From positions 248,001-312,000 of the forward strand of contig NW_022985209.1 of the NCBI RefSeq assembly GCF_010093535.1: DNA of 64,000 nucleotides, read 5' to 3'. Position 1 is the stretch's first letter; every line of letters starts with the position of its first letter. Shown one piece after another: positions 23,390 through 33,634 of the stretch. The notes below the pieces were generated by a model. The model was not told the DNA's origin. It saw only the letters and a program-made list of their open reading frames with translations, and made no database searches. The translations under genes and the position numbers were made by a program. Source of the stretch: Lindgomyces ingoldianus. Its lineage: Eukaryota > Ascomycota > Dothideomycetes > Pleosporales > Lindgomycetaceae.

Positions 23390-25008
23390 TTATGAGTCTC
23401 TCATACGTCGTAGTTCATTAGAATTATCTTGTGGGACTTGCAAAAGGTGCGCAAGGGACTTAATAGAGAGCGGGCTTTCTAGAATAACAATGCTGCCCAC
23501 AATTCTTTGAAATGCGTGCAGCCATGCTTCCTTCTCATCCTCTTTCTGCTCGGCAAGCAGCTGCTCTAGAACAAGAAGGTAGGTTCGGTCAAGCTGTGAA
23601 AAGGTTGACTTCTGATACTGTAGCACCTTGTTCAGGTACCCTTCGGGGTGACCTCCCTTCGTGCGAATATATCGGCACACAGTAGCAGCAAAGACGAACA
23701 GTGGCACAGCTAGGTCGACCAGGGTTCGGATCTGATCCGTTGTTGGCCAGTCTGGAGAGAGCATGCGCGCTTGGTGTATTACACTAAGCTCGTACTCATA
23801 TAAGAGACGTTTAATAGTGTTCTTTGCGACTTCATGCAGGGCAAGATCTTGGTAGGTTCCATTTGGCATCTGCTTGAAGCCAAGACGAATATGGAGTTCT
23901 GGTCTGCTAGTTACTAAGACTCGCAACGATACTGGTCGCATGTCCTTGGCCCGAGTAAGAGGCTAGAGTATGGCTCGAATGTCTTCGTCCCTGTTGCATT
24001 CGTCTAGTGCGTCAACAACGACGATGAATGCAGGGGTAGTTGAGCTTGTTTGTTGCACCCCAGAGAGCAGATGCAGTATAAGCTTTTCAAATTAATCCTT
24101 TAGTACCCTCTATACCAAAGCCAAGTCTTCGTCAAATGCTTTCCAGCATCCCTGGTTCACGAGCAAACAAGTCAGTGGCTATGGTGCTGAAGAACCGCGA
24201 GGCATTGCCACTCTCGCCCTCGCCTCTTTTGAAGAAGAAGCTGGCTCCAAGCTAACTGGCTTCGGCAAACGATTGGGCAACAGTCCGTGCAATTGTTGCC
24301 TTTCCTGTGCCAGCCATGCCGCTCAGCCAGAATATAGGTTTGCCATCCCTGCTGTTCGCCTATTCTACTATGGTGTGAAGTAGCGTGGTACGGGTGTTCG
24401 GTAGGCATCGTGCGTTGTGTTCTTCGGTGTGCGCGTTGAACGAGGCGCCTGCTGCGATCGGCAATTTGGTCACGTCTAGCTTCTGGCTTATACCCACTAC
24501 CAGGGCTCTGTACAATAAGTGAGATGCTACGTCTATGCACGAAAAGGTTGGGTGTGAAGGCTTACGTCTGGTCAACTTGAAGCGCAAGGCTGAAAGTGTT
24601 TCCATATTCCTCAAGATTTCGAACCATCTTCTCCACCTCCTTGCTCGTCAATGGCCATTTCAAGGCTCGGATACCGAACCGCTGTATGGCCTTACAGCCT
24701 CCGCTAAGCTCGAGTTTGGCCTTCAGTGTAGCCTCAAGCTCTCCCAACTCCCGAGAACATCGTTTGAGTGGATGCAGTCATGTGCGTATAGTAGAGAGCT
24801 GCGACTTGTCCTGCTTGTGTAGGATCTGCTGAAGCTTTTCGAGGACATGTTTGACATCGTTCACTTTTGTTGGAGGCGCTCAATGTCCCCCTTTGCATAC
24901 CTGACCGCGACTAAGTACTGGAAGCAGAGTGACGCGACCTTGGTGGATATGTCGATGACAGCTATTACGCTTGCCGCTCCCGAAAGGCCGTCCACGATGG
25001 GGCACGCA
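23390..25008 (-). pseudogene. Broken NACHT (STAND/NLR-like) gene
   Basis: The minus strand holds, in order, a fungal STAND N-terminal helical region (DGLSGAASVIAVIDISTKVAS, near 24980). Next comes an ATP-binding P-loop (GMAGTGKATIARTVAQSF, near 24310), a Walker B (FIVVVDALDECN, near 24000), and an LRVLVTSRPELHIRLGF stretch typical of NACHT domains (23930-23880). The gene is not usable. There is a one-base frameshift in an A run near 24885, TAG stops shortly after the P-loop and after Walker B, further frame changes between, and truncation at 23390 before any repeat domain. The P-loop has GKA where GKS/GKT is usual. An LTR (25014 onward) sits right at the 5' end. NACHT proteins act in non-self recognition and cell death in fungi. 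Confidence 0.85.
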
Positions 25009-25209
25009 GTGGGTGTCGCACGTGTCTCACGCGATATCATACCCATGTACTGCACTATTCACTCATTAGGCATAGCTCCTCTCTCGTACAGTATATAGTC
25101 AGCCCAGAGCTCTATCGAGCTCCTTAGACCTTACAATACACTCGTACAATCCACTTTGTTTGGATCTCACTCCCTTGTCGACTCGCTTCCCAGCTCATGC
25201 AAGAGTGGG
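25009..25209 (+). repeat. Copia-type solo LTR at the 5' end of the NACHT relic
   Basis: A GC-normal repeat starts TGTCGCACGTGTC at 25014 and matches, along its length, the LTR at 47497-47571 plus 57711-57842. GTGGG precedes it (25009-25013) and also follows at 25205-25209. That would make the LTR 25014-25204 with a non-standard end (CATGCAAGA). The standard CA end would be at 25201, without a matching duplication. The copy keeps the uninterrupted CGTACAGTATATAG site that the mariner element used in the other copy. Confidence 0.65.
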
Positions 25210-26149
25210 GCCTGTAGTGGATATCGTTGCAGAAGCTCCAGCGTACGTTCACAAGGCAGCGACGCTGCTCCGTGTGTGTGCGAAGGATGTTGCCGTTCAT
25301 CTTGATTGCGGCGGGGCTGCAAGGTTGAGAAGGCTGCTGCGGCTAAGTGCTACAGTGTGTGGCAATTAGCGCTGGCAGAGCTGTTTTGCGCTAGCGAAGA
25401 TACGTGCCCGCACCAGCTGTTATACTTGTGATACTAATTCGCGCTCTCATTGGAGGATCTCAGTGTATTGTATGACCAACTATTCCCTAAGCGCTATAAC
25501 GCCCAACTGTCTCCTGACGCAAGACTACCTTTCACCACCAACCCTAATATATTCGTGCTACCGGAGCTCGCCATGGAAATAGAGGTCTCGATGATTTAAC
25601 CTTGCTCAGCTCTGCTACCTTGTTCTTTAGTACCGATAAATGCGCCTCTTCTAGCGGAATCGGATCTCCTGCCGATTCTGAGTGTGAATCACGTTGTGTG
25701 AGGTTAGGGTTATCACAAAATAAGCCGTGTACCGCAATTTGATAAAATTCATGCTTGGTAAGTTATTAACGCAGAAAAATTAAATTAAAATTGTGCCATG
25801 TAAGCCCAAACAAGATTCTACAAATTCGACCTATTTGACAGAAAATAAATCCCAGACATGGGAAAACTAGGCTATCTCTCTAGGACAGAGACATAGCCAC
25901 TGGCCCAGCCATGGTCGCAAGAGTAAGATCATTTACATCATTTGGCCGCTGAACGGCTACCACGGCGGGTACGCCACGCAGGCTTTCCTTCAACGTGAAC
26001 ACCGCTCACTTTCACGTTGTAGCATCGATTCGTGAATTGTTTCAAAATCTATACACACATTTACAGAGATCCTCTCGCCTTCTCAATACATCTCAAGAGT
26101 ATGTGAATACTGTGGCTGATGCACATTGCCTTGATTATGGTACCATTGT
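25210..26149. other. Spacer of about 0.9 kb, no gene seen
   Basis: Ordinary composition. A plus open frame at 25160-25369 starts inside the LTR and has no recognisable product. This may hold the upstream part of the broken NACHT gene and the downstream region of the secreted-protein gene. Confidence 0.4.
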
Positions 26150-26878
26150 CTACGGTTTCTCGCTCTGCCACGCCACGTTAACGCTCTGAACGAAAACACT
26201 CTTCCTAGAAATTTCGCCTCCAGCGTGTGTTACTCCTCCTCTCGCAATTACTCGAAATGTGGTTTGCACACATAGAGACTCTTGCGCTTTCGTAAAATCA
26301 AGGAGAAAAGGTTCGCTAGCGTTGGGTTGGTTAGTATGTACATGGTATGTTTTTGCCGTTTCTTCGCCTCCATATATATATGAGGTTTCGAAATACGCTT
26401 GCTATATAACAAAGAGTTAGCCTTATATGTGGAGGGAAATTCTTTAGGTCATATTGGCCAAGATTGTGGAAGGAAAAAGAATGAGGAGAAGAACTACCTC
26501 AGTATCAGGCTTTCCCTCTCCATTGATAGTCGTAAACACTTGCTCCAGCAAGCCCGGGTCTAGTCTATTTTCGAAATCGTAGTCTAAGCTCATTATTCGT
26601 CCATAAAGCTTATTTGACCATCGAAAGCGCATGCAGACTACGCAAGTAGTTTCGGTCGCGTTCGCCGAATCCGTCGACGCGAGACTGTCGGGTGCTAATC
26701 CTTTCGACTTGCGGGTGTCATAGAGGATGTCAAGACTTGTGTTGTTGTTCGAGGGTTTTGTCGTGATGGGGGTATCACAGTTACTAATCTTTGTGGACAA
26801 GATCGTGATGTTAGCTGGAGCAATGGCTGCGGTAAAGATAGGAAGAAGTGCACCGAGCAAGCTGAGCTGAGTGCGCAT
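26150..26878 (-). CDS. Small secreted protein, family unknown
   Basis: Two exons (26878-26498 and 26401-26150) give 210 residues. The intron runs GTAGTT...TATATAG with a GGCTAAC branch site 14 nt before the acceptor. The second exon has no Met yet stays open for 84 codons, ending QSEKP, which supports the splice. The ATG start is followed by a signal peptide (MRTQLSLLGALLPIFTAAIA). The mature part has four or so Cys, including a TTCVVCMRFRW stretch, an IMSLDYDFENRLDP segment, and several N-glycosylation sites (NIT, NTS, NAT, NAS). Without the splice the first exon would end a few residues on as a 144-residue protein. I do not recognise the family and assign no activity. Confidence 0.7.
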
Positions 26879-28949
26879 CTTGGAGAAGCGAAGTGGAATT
26901 CAAGCTTTTCTACAACTATCATCGTGGGCCCAGGTCGATTTTAAGGAACAGTCCTCGTACGCACAGACAGAGAAATCCTGCTGCATGTGGGGGCAATATG
27001 GGAATCGCGGGGCATAGATTAGAGTAGACGAGCCTTGTTCTCGTGATTGGTCACCCCACATGGACCTTCCCACAGGGTTGCAAGAAAGTAGACGAGCAGC
27101 AGGGAACATTGAATTGGGCGATAGGATTTAGAGGCAAGTGGTCTCCGCGGATAGTATAACTTCTTCTTTTGGCACGTTGCTGTTCCCGTCTTAGATGAGA
27201 TTTCTGTTGCTCCGTCCGCTTGCTTCCAATTCTCACTCTGCTTCCGCTTCTTTCCCCCATACCGTAATTCTGACCCTTTTCATTCAATTTTAGTTCTGCT
27301 TACTGCCCTCTCCTCTTGTTCTCTCTCCTGCTTTTATAGGGCATTTGACAGCGTCGTTTCGAAGACCAAGGCACCATTCATCAGCATAGCAAAGAAAGGC
27401 ACGCTGCGAACGAAAGTGATGACAGCGGATCTGTTGGTTAAGAATAGCTGCGGAAAGTCTAAAGAGTGTGGGCGACGAAGGAACCGTTGATAAAGACCCA
27501 TTGAAAGGGTGCAGCTAGTAGCCGCTCATCTACCTGGCTTATGTGATGTAGCTTGTGAGATGTGGCTTGTGCAGTAGATGTGGCTTTTCCTGCGTCCTGC
27601 GAAATAGGATTTTCGGCCACGAAAAACGACAAAACCACCCATGCCCTCGGGCAGATGTCATACACCAGCATCAGCAGCCTAGTAATACCCCCACGACGTT
27701 AAAGAAGAACCCTATGTACACAATTCAATGGTTTACGATATTTGAAGACGTACGAGATCCTATCTACACTCAGTGTCCGGTACTAGTTGAAGCCGGATTC
27801 TCTCTTCTAGAGGGGAGTGGTGGGAGTCAGTCTTGGAGAAGAGATGTAATCCTATGAGAACTAACTGACAATGGCTGTGGTTGACTTGAGGTGGTTAGCC
27901 GTTGATCGCCATCTCTGGAGTTAAGTAATGAATAAGGGGGACAGAATTCCACATCCTGTCCGAACTGCTACCAACATCGTCGGTTTAACTCCTACATCGT
28001 TAGCTTACTACCGTTCATTCAGCCCTAGAATGAGATTACTTTGCTCAGTCAATGTCCTCAGCACAATAAAGCTGTAGCACCAGCATCCTTCGGATACGAA
28101 CTGATGGACGAAGTCTGTCTGCTGGCCACTGGGCGTAATTCCTCGTCCCATCGGCAGTTTGCATTATCGACGTCTAGCCTGCGTTCGTTAAATTGATCCC
28201 GACTAATTCTAAAACCTTAATAAGTCGGGAGGGAAGATATCGCGGCCAGTGATAGCGCGCCTGCACAACCCAAAAATAAGTTTCTTAAAGGTAAAACCCG
28301 CTCAGCATAGGGGCACCTGCGGCCATGTCTTCGGAGCAATAGCCTTCTCTTCATCTCACCGCTATTTCCCTTCGAGAGGGTTGCGGCAGCCCTCTTCTTC
28401 TCGTCCAGGCGCCATTTTTTTTTTTCCATCGCAGCCGCTACCGATTTTTTATATCGGCGACCTTCTCTCAACCATTACCGCCTTTCTTGTACCAGCAGCT
28501 GGCATTCCGACCCTAATCACCATAGTAGATACTCCAACGCCAAAAGCAGCTCAGCCCCCTCTCCTTTCGCAACCGCCTACCTCTACATGCAACTTAACAG
28601 TAGAGGCAAGAAGTCTCCATTGCCACTTCCCACAAATATCTGTTACCAGCGTTAAGAGCGCTTCGTCTACTCAACCCGTAGAAGTCAGTGTCCTCGCTAT
28701 ACCTCCCGCGACCTAGACGACCTAAGATCTCTAACGCTCCTCTCCCATCTTAATGCTCGGCCTGGTGTGAGGACGCGATAGTCGACTGTCGAACCTTTTC
28801 AACTCGCCGTCAGTCTCACAGAATAACAATTCGTTTACAAATGTAACCCACGTGACATCGCCAACAGGTTCAATATACAGGAAAGATCTTAAGAATTCTT
28901 CGGTATTACAATAATATATAACTCGCAAGCGCAGCAAGACTAACGTTAA
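26879..28949. other. 2 kb without a supportable gene
   Basis: A plus frame at 28249-28716 (155 codons from a GTG, Pro/Ser/Thr-rich after a hydrophobic stretch ITAFLVPAAGIPTLITIV) is the longest. It has no ATG, no recognised domain and no splice evidence. Other frames are shorter. It probably holds the promoter of the secreted-protein gene near 26880-27300. Confidence 0.35.
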
Positions 28950-31075
28950 TCAAGCTCGGCAAAGTTTGCCATCCTGCGTCTGCACACCCCTATCCCCATC
29001 ATCCACTACCCAGGCTTCACTACCTACCCCATGATGCACATAAAACAAATCCGTGGGATCCCACTTCTTCTTAATCTGGGCTAACTTGGCATAATTGCTC
29101 CCCCAAAATGAATTCTGCCAATCCGGCTCAGCGACGTCAGCTTCATTAGCATATGCCCCGCCAGTTGGCGTCAGATCCCTCAACGGACCTAGGATAACAT
29201 TTGTGAGCTGGTTGCTCCCAACGGCGAGTTGTGCAGCGGTGGCATTGGCTGCAACAGGGTTGATAGCAATGAGCATGACGGCTTCGTTGCGGAAGGCCGG
29301 GTTGACGGAGTTAACAATTTTGGTTTGCTTAGCGGGGGATTGGTGATACATCCCAATCCTAAGCGAATTGTCCACTGCGTGTTTGACAGCCGCGAGGGTT
29401 TGGGTGGAGAGAGTAGGATCCTCCCAGTTTGCGGCTGGCAGGAGCCGATTTCCGGGGACAGACGTATAGCCACCAACCCGATAGTTGATGGTTCCGAAGG
29501 TGGCTTTGTATGCTGGGTAGAATGTGTCGAAGTGCTGGGTTGAAATTTTATACGGGATACCCAAGGCAGTGAGTTTATCGAAGAAGGGCTTCGTCAAAGC
29601 CTGGAATTCGGCAACTGTCTTCTTCGTGGCGAAGAATGGAAACATCTCAAAGGCATACGTGCCGTTGGTATTGGAGACGAAGTAATAAGAGTATGTTTTT
29701 GCGGCGTTATACGTAGGAATTTCATCCCAGAAAGCCTTCACTCCCTGCCAGAAAGTGTCGGCCGAAACGGTGGCCGAGGTAGTAAAGTTGAAGACAGAGG
29801 TGGTGACAGGGACTTTGGGGTAAACTTTTAGGACCGCGGATGTGATGATACCGAAGGTTCCACCGCCACCTCCAAGCATAGCCCAGTAGAGATCGGAGTT
29901 GATAGAGGGGGTGGCAGTGACGAAGTAGCCTCCTGCGGTGACGACTTCAAGAGCGACGACCTGGTCGGCCCCCATGCCGTAGAGCTGCATGAGTGGAGAG
30001 TGGCCGCCGCCCGTGACGTAGCCGCCTACAACGCCGACGCTCTGTTTTTATTCGCGTAAGCTATCACATAGAACATAGGAGGACGGAGGCACTTACAGGA
30101 CAGATTCCAGCAAGTGCAGACACGCCATACTTGTCGGCCGCTTCGTATAATTCAAACCCTTGAATACCAGCCCCGACCTTCAGCGCAGGCCCTGAGTAGT
30201 CAGCACTCTTGTAGTTAGCGACATACTGTATGTCTTTGAGGTTATGAGTCCAAATGCTGAGGGCGTCCTTTCCAGTCGACCTTCCATTGTAGTCGTGGCC
30301 TGTATTCTTGACGACCAAGCGCAGGTTGAGCGTGCGCGCGAAGTTGACAGCCAACTGAATTTGAGCAACGTTAGTGACCTTCACTGAGTAAAGTGAATAG
30401 CCACCTTGCGTGCAAGTGCTCAGAGCGGCTGGGTTAGTTCCTTGGAGACATGTCTTTCCCTCGTACATAGGGAAGAAGACGGAGCCTGGGTCGGAATAAC
30501 TGCTCGCCTGTTAGATCAAGCAGGTGGGCGCGAGTGTACTTAAGAAAACGGAATGCATACTGCGTGCTCTCCACACCCCAATTCGCAGTGATTGCTGCAC
30601 ATTTCCCAGCATCGTAGTTGTTGTACTTCGACGATGGGTAGCAGGGCGAGGCGATCGGGATAATCGGTGACAGTGCCCCCCCAAGCAAGAGATCGAAGAT
30701 ATCCCACACAATCTTTGACGGCCACAAAGCATCTCCCGGGTAGGTTTTGCAGCGGGCGGCACGACGAGCTCGACGGTGTCGTTTAGCGGACTCAGTAGTA
30801 ATCGACGAACTGTTATCGAAAGCGAAGAGATGGGCGTATTCTGCGACCTGATCGTCGTTTTTAAGTTCGGCGATGAGGGGGTCCGTAAGTTGCACGGTTT
30901 CAAGCTCGAAAAGCGGAACGCCAGCTGGGGAATCGTCCGAAACGACAGTGGCAGCGGGTGCAACAGAGACCGTCACCGAAGCCTCATCTTGAGCATGCAC
31001 CCGAACTGCAGTGAAAGTAAAAGAGAGAAAAACGAGTGTAGCCAGCATGCTGAAAGAGTGTGTGCTGGATGCCAT
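28950..31075 (-). CDS. Secreted BBE-type FAD-linked oxidoreductase
   Basis: Three exons (31075-30561, 30499-30097, 30041-28950) give 669 residues. Introns are GTATGC...GAGCAG with a CTAAC branch site and GTAAGT...AACAG, both keeping the frame. The chosen ATG gives a signal peptide ([19 protein letters not shown], cut near 27). The FAD_binding_4 domain has [10 protein letters not shown] with His240 and [19 protein letters not shown] with Cys305, the pair that holds FAD by two covalent bonds in this family. An [13 protein letters not shown] stretch follows. The C-terminal BBE part ends with [12 protein letters not shown]. Such enzymes oxidise sugars or secondary metabolites outside the cell; the substrate cannot be told. 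The N-terminal 130 residues before the domain are longer than usual. It is divergent from the rhodopsin-like gene. Confidence 0.92.
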
Positions 31076-32303
31076 GGCGTTGGGTTGGCGTTGGCAAATG
31101 ATGGCAGGGGCAAGCAAAAGGCCTCTGGGTCGTAAATCCACGTGGAGCGGCGTTGGAAGGATTTAACCAGCAAGTTGCATTGCACATCCCCACCCCTTCG
31201 GCAGAACAAAGCCGAAGAGCTGGGTCGGAAAAAAACAGACGAGGCGCACACTCGCCCAAAGGACGGGAGACGAGTCAAGGAAATGGTCAGCCTGGCGTCA
31301 GCATCCCTTGAACTCGTGTTCGTGTTCAGGTCCATATCGGTTTGCATTGCACGTGGGATATTACAGAGACGTTCGAAGGAGGTCGCTGTATCTAGAAAAG
31401 ATGTTCGTTGCAGAACCCGAAATCGAGGGGGGAGCCTTGACTCCTGAACTTTCGAATAGACTCTAGAAGAGATAAGCTTTTAGAAGATGGTACGACTCTC
31501 TCTGCCCGGGAGCGGAGGAGGATCCTTGCCCGCCGCGAGGACAGTGAAAAACGGCCGGTTGCCTCATGTCCCAAGGTTCATCGTCGACGCCAAAAGAAGC
31601 AAATCTCGGAAACTAAGTTTAGGGGAGTTGACAGTGGGAAGGGCCCCGTCCGTGCGGGCCGTTGTTGGGCAAGTCCGCAGTGACAGCCTGTAGCGCCACG
31701 CAGACCCGAGTGCCAACCTTCCGCGATTGAAGAGGTAACCAATGGTAGCGCACTGTTGAGCATCGCAGCGCCATCTCCGACAAAGGGCCGCATTGTGCAG
31801 ACTGGCAGGGACCGGGGCAAGCCCTTCCCCAATTCCCCGCTGCGCTTGGACTTGCTAGGGTGCCAAGCGCTGTGTCAACGTGTCTTTCATTCGCTTCATT
31901 CCGTGTCAAACTTCTTGAATGAATGTCGTATATTCCTGTGATGTTGCTGATTGGCTCCGGATCGTTCCCGCGCGACCTCTCGCATACCCACAGAAACCTC
32001 CGTATTCTTGAAGGTTTGCGAAACGGAAGGTGCTGCAGGTCCTGCTGTTCAGGTTGCAATCCCTCGAAAGTGATTTCCCGTCGATCGTTCCTGCGTGCCC
32101 AGCTCTACTCTAGCTTGGCAGGCGACTCCAGGCCTAGAACTTGGAAACTAGATTTAGGTCTGTCTCAGTCCCTTGTATAGTTCACGTCCAGCGTATGCTT
32201 TGTCGCGGCCTCTTAAGAATTCTGATAATCTCACATCATCTTCTCTGTTGGTATTCGGATCATCCCTCACTCATTACTGCCCTTTTCTTTTTGTTCTGCA
32301 GCC
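31076..32303. promoter_or_regulatory. Shared divergent promoter region
   Basis: A 1.2-kb spacer lies between the starts of the oxidase (minus) and the rhodopsin-like gene (plus). Short open frames in it have no recognisable product. A pyrimidine-rich run just before the plus-strand ATG (about 32280-32300) is usual for fungal promoters. No operator can be named. Confidence 0.4.
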
Positions 32304-33634
32304 ATGGGGGGTTCAGGCTTGCAGCCGACGCTGATCGCTATGCTCTACCTATTCCCCGCCCTCTCTGGGTCTGTGGTTGGTATAAGGGTGTGGAGAAAGC
32401 GAAAAGATCGCACGTTGGGAGGAGGTGAGCTGCAACGATTAATGGCACATTAGCCGGAGTCATACGACACTAACTAACTATCTCAGATGATGCCCTGATA
32501 GTTCTCGCGTGGATCATGTCGATTGCGAATACCGTTATTGTCCACTTCTGTGAGTCGTCGACTCGAATACGCTGCGTGGCGCCTAACACCATCCTAGATG
32601 TCCTGGAAATGTATATTGGATACCACGACCAAGACGTCCCAAAAGCCAAAATCAACAGGAAGGTAGCTGCAAAGGTAATCAACTCACCCGTCGTGTGAAA
32701 ATCAGCCAACTCTCTAACCACATCACCACAGTGGCAATATGCCTTAGCGGTGACCTACAATCCGGTCGTCTGTCTTGTCAAAGCCTCATTCCTGTGGAGT
32801 CTCCAAAAACTTCGCTCCCGAAACATTGCGATCCGGCGCTGTTTGTGGGCCATCCAATTGATCAACGCGGCCTACTTAATTGCTGCACTGATTTTGAACC
32901 TTGTCCCTTGCCTCCCTGTCTCTCGCCAATTTGACAAGACAATCAAAGGCAAATGCTACGACGCATACAATTTCGTCGTCGGCACAATCTGCGTGGTTCT
33001 CATCACCGATGCTATGGTACTTGTCATGCCTTCATGGATTATATACGACCTACAAATGCCTCTTCGCCGGAAACTGATCACCATTTCCTTTCTGTCACTT
33101 GGTTTCGTCGTCATCGCAATCGGGATTCTTCGGCTGCACTGGCTCTCCCAGAAATTTAAGGGGCATTCCAAGTCATACTCTATCGAGCAGTCCTACTCCG
33201 CGATGGAATGCAATATCGCCATTATCGGTGCCTGCGGCCCAACCGTAAAATACATTCTCGGCGGCTTAATCCCCAGTCTCCGGCCAGAAAACCACAGCAA
33301 GAAAGCTTCGAACTATGGCCACAGCTCCAGCAATCAAGGGATATCGCGCCGGCAGCGATCGAAGTACGACACGAATACGTACGATGATCTAGACATGGCA
33401 ACGGTGCGACAAGATGAGATTGAGATGAAAGGCGACTGGCGATGGCGGTCCAAGAATGATTCGGACGCGAACAGCGATGAGCAGCGCATGACGACGGACA
33501 TGAACGACGGCATTATGAAGACGGTCGATTGGACGGTTTCTTCGCGAGAGGACTCTATGGCCGGGAGACTACCCGTTGCGAAAGACGCACACTCAGATGT
33601 CCGCGTTGCAGTCCAGCCTGCGAATGTGGTATGA
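32304..33634 (+). CDS. Fungal rhodopsin-domain (PTH11-like) seven-TM protein
   Basis: Four exons (32304-32424, 32487-32549, 32598-32674, 32732-33634) give 387 residues. The three introns begin GTGAGC, GTGAGT and GTAATC and end CAG, TAG and CAG; exons 2 and 3 are very short and all joins keep the frame. Seven hydrophobic segments can be placed, from IAMLYLFPALSGSVVGI to ECNIAIIGACGPTVKYI. Family marks are GDDALIVLAW at the exon 1/2 join, NPVVCLVKASFLW in TM3, and the MECNIAIIGACGP run in TM7. The cytosolic tail of about 130 residues is charged. The family contains integral membrane proteins related to PTH11-type receptors, but there is no CFEM domain here and no ligand can be named. It looks intact. 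Confidence 0.9.

Noticed and set aside
28249..28716. 155-codon plus-strand frame as a gene
   Set aside because: No ATG, no domain, low-complexity composition, and no splice support.
30434..31141. Longer N-terminus of the oxidase beginning upstream of 31075
   Set aside because: It has no ATG; the ATG at 31075 gives a clean signal peptide.
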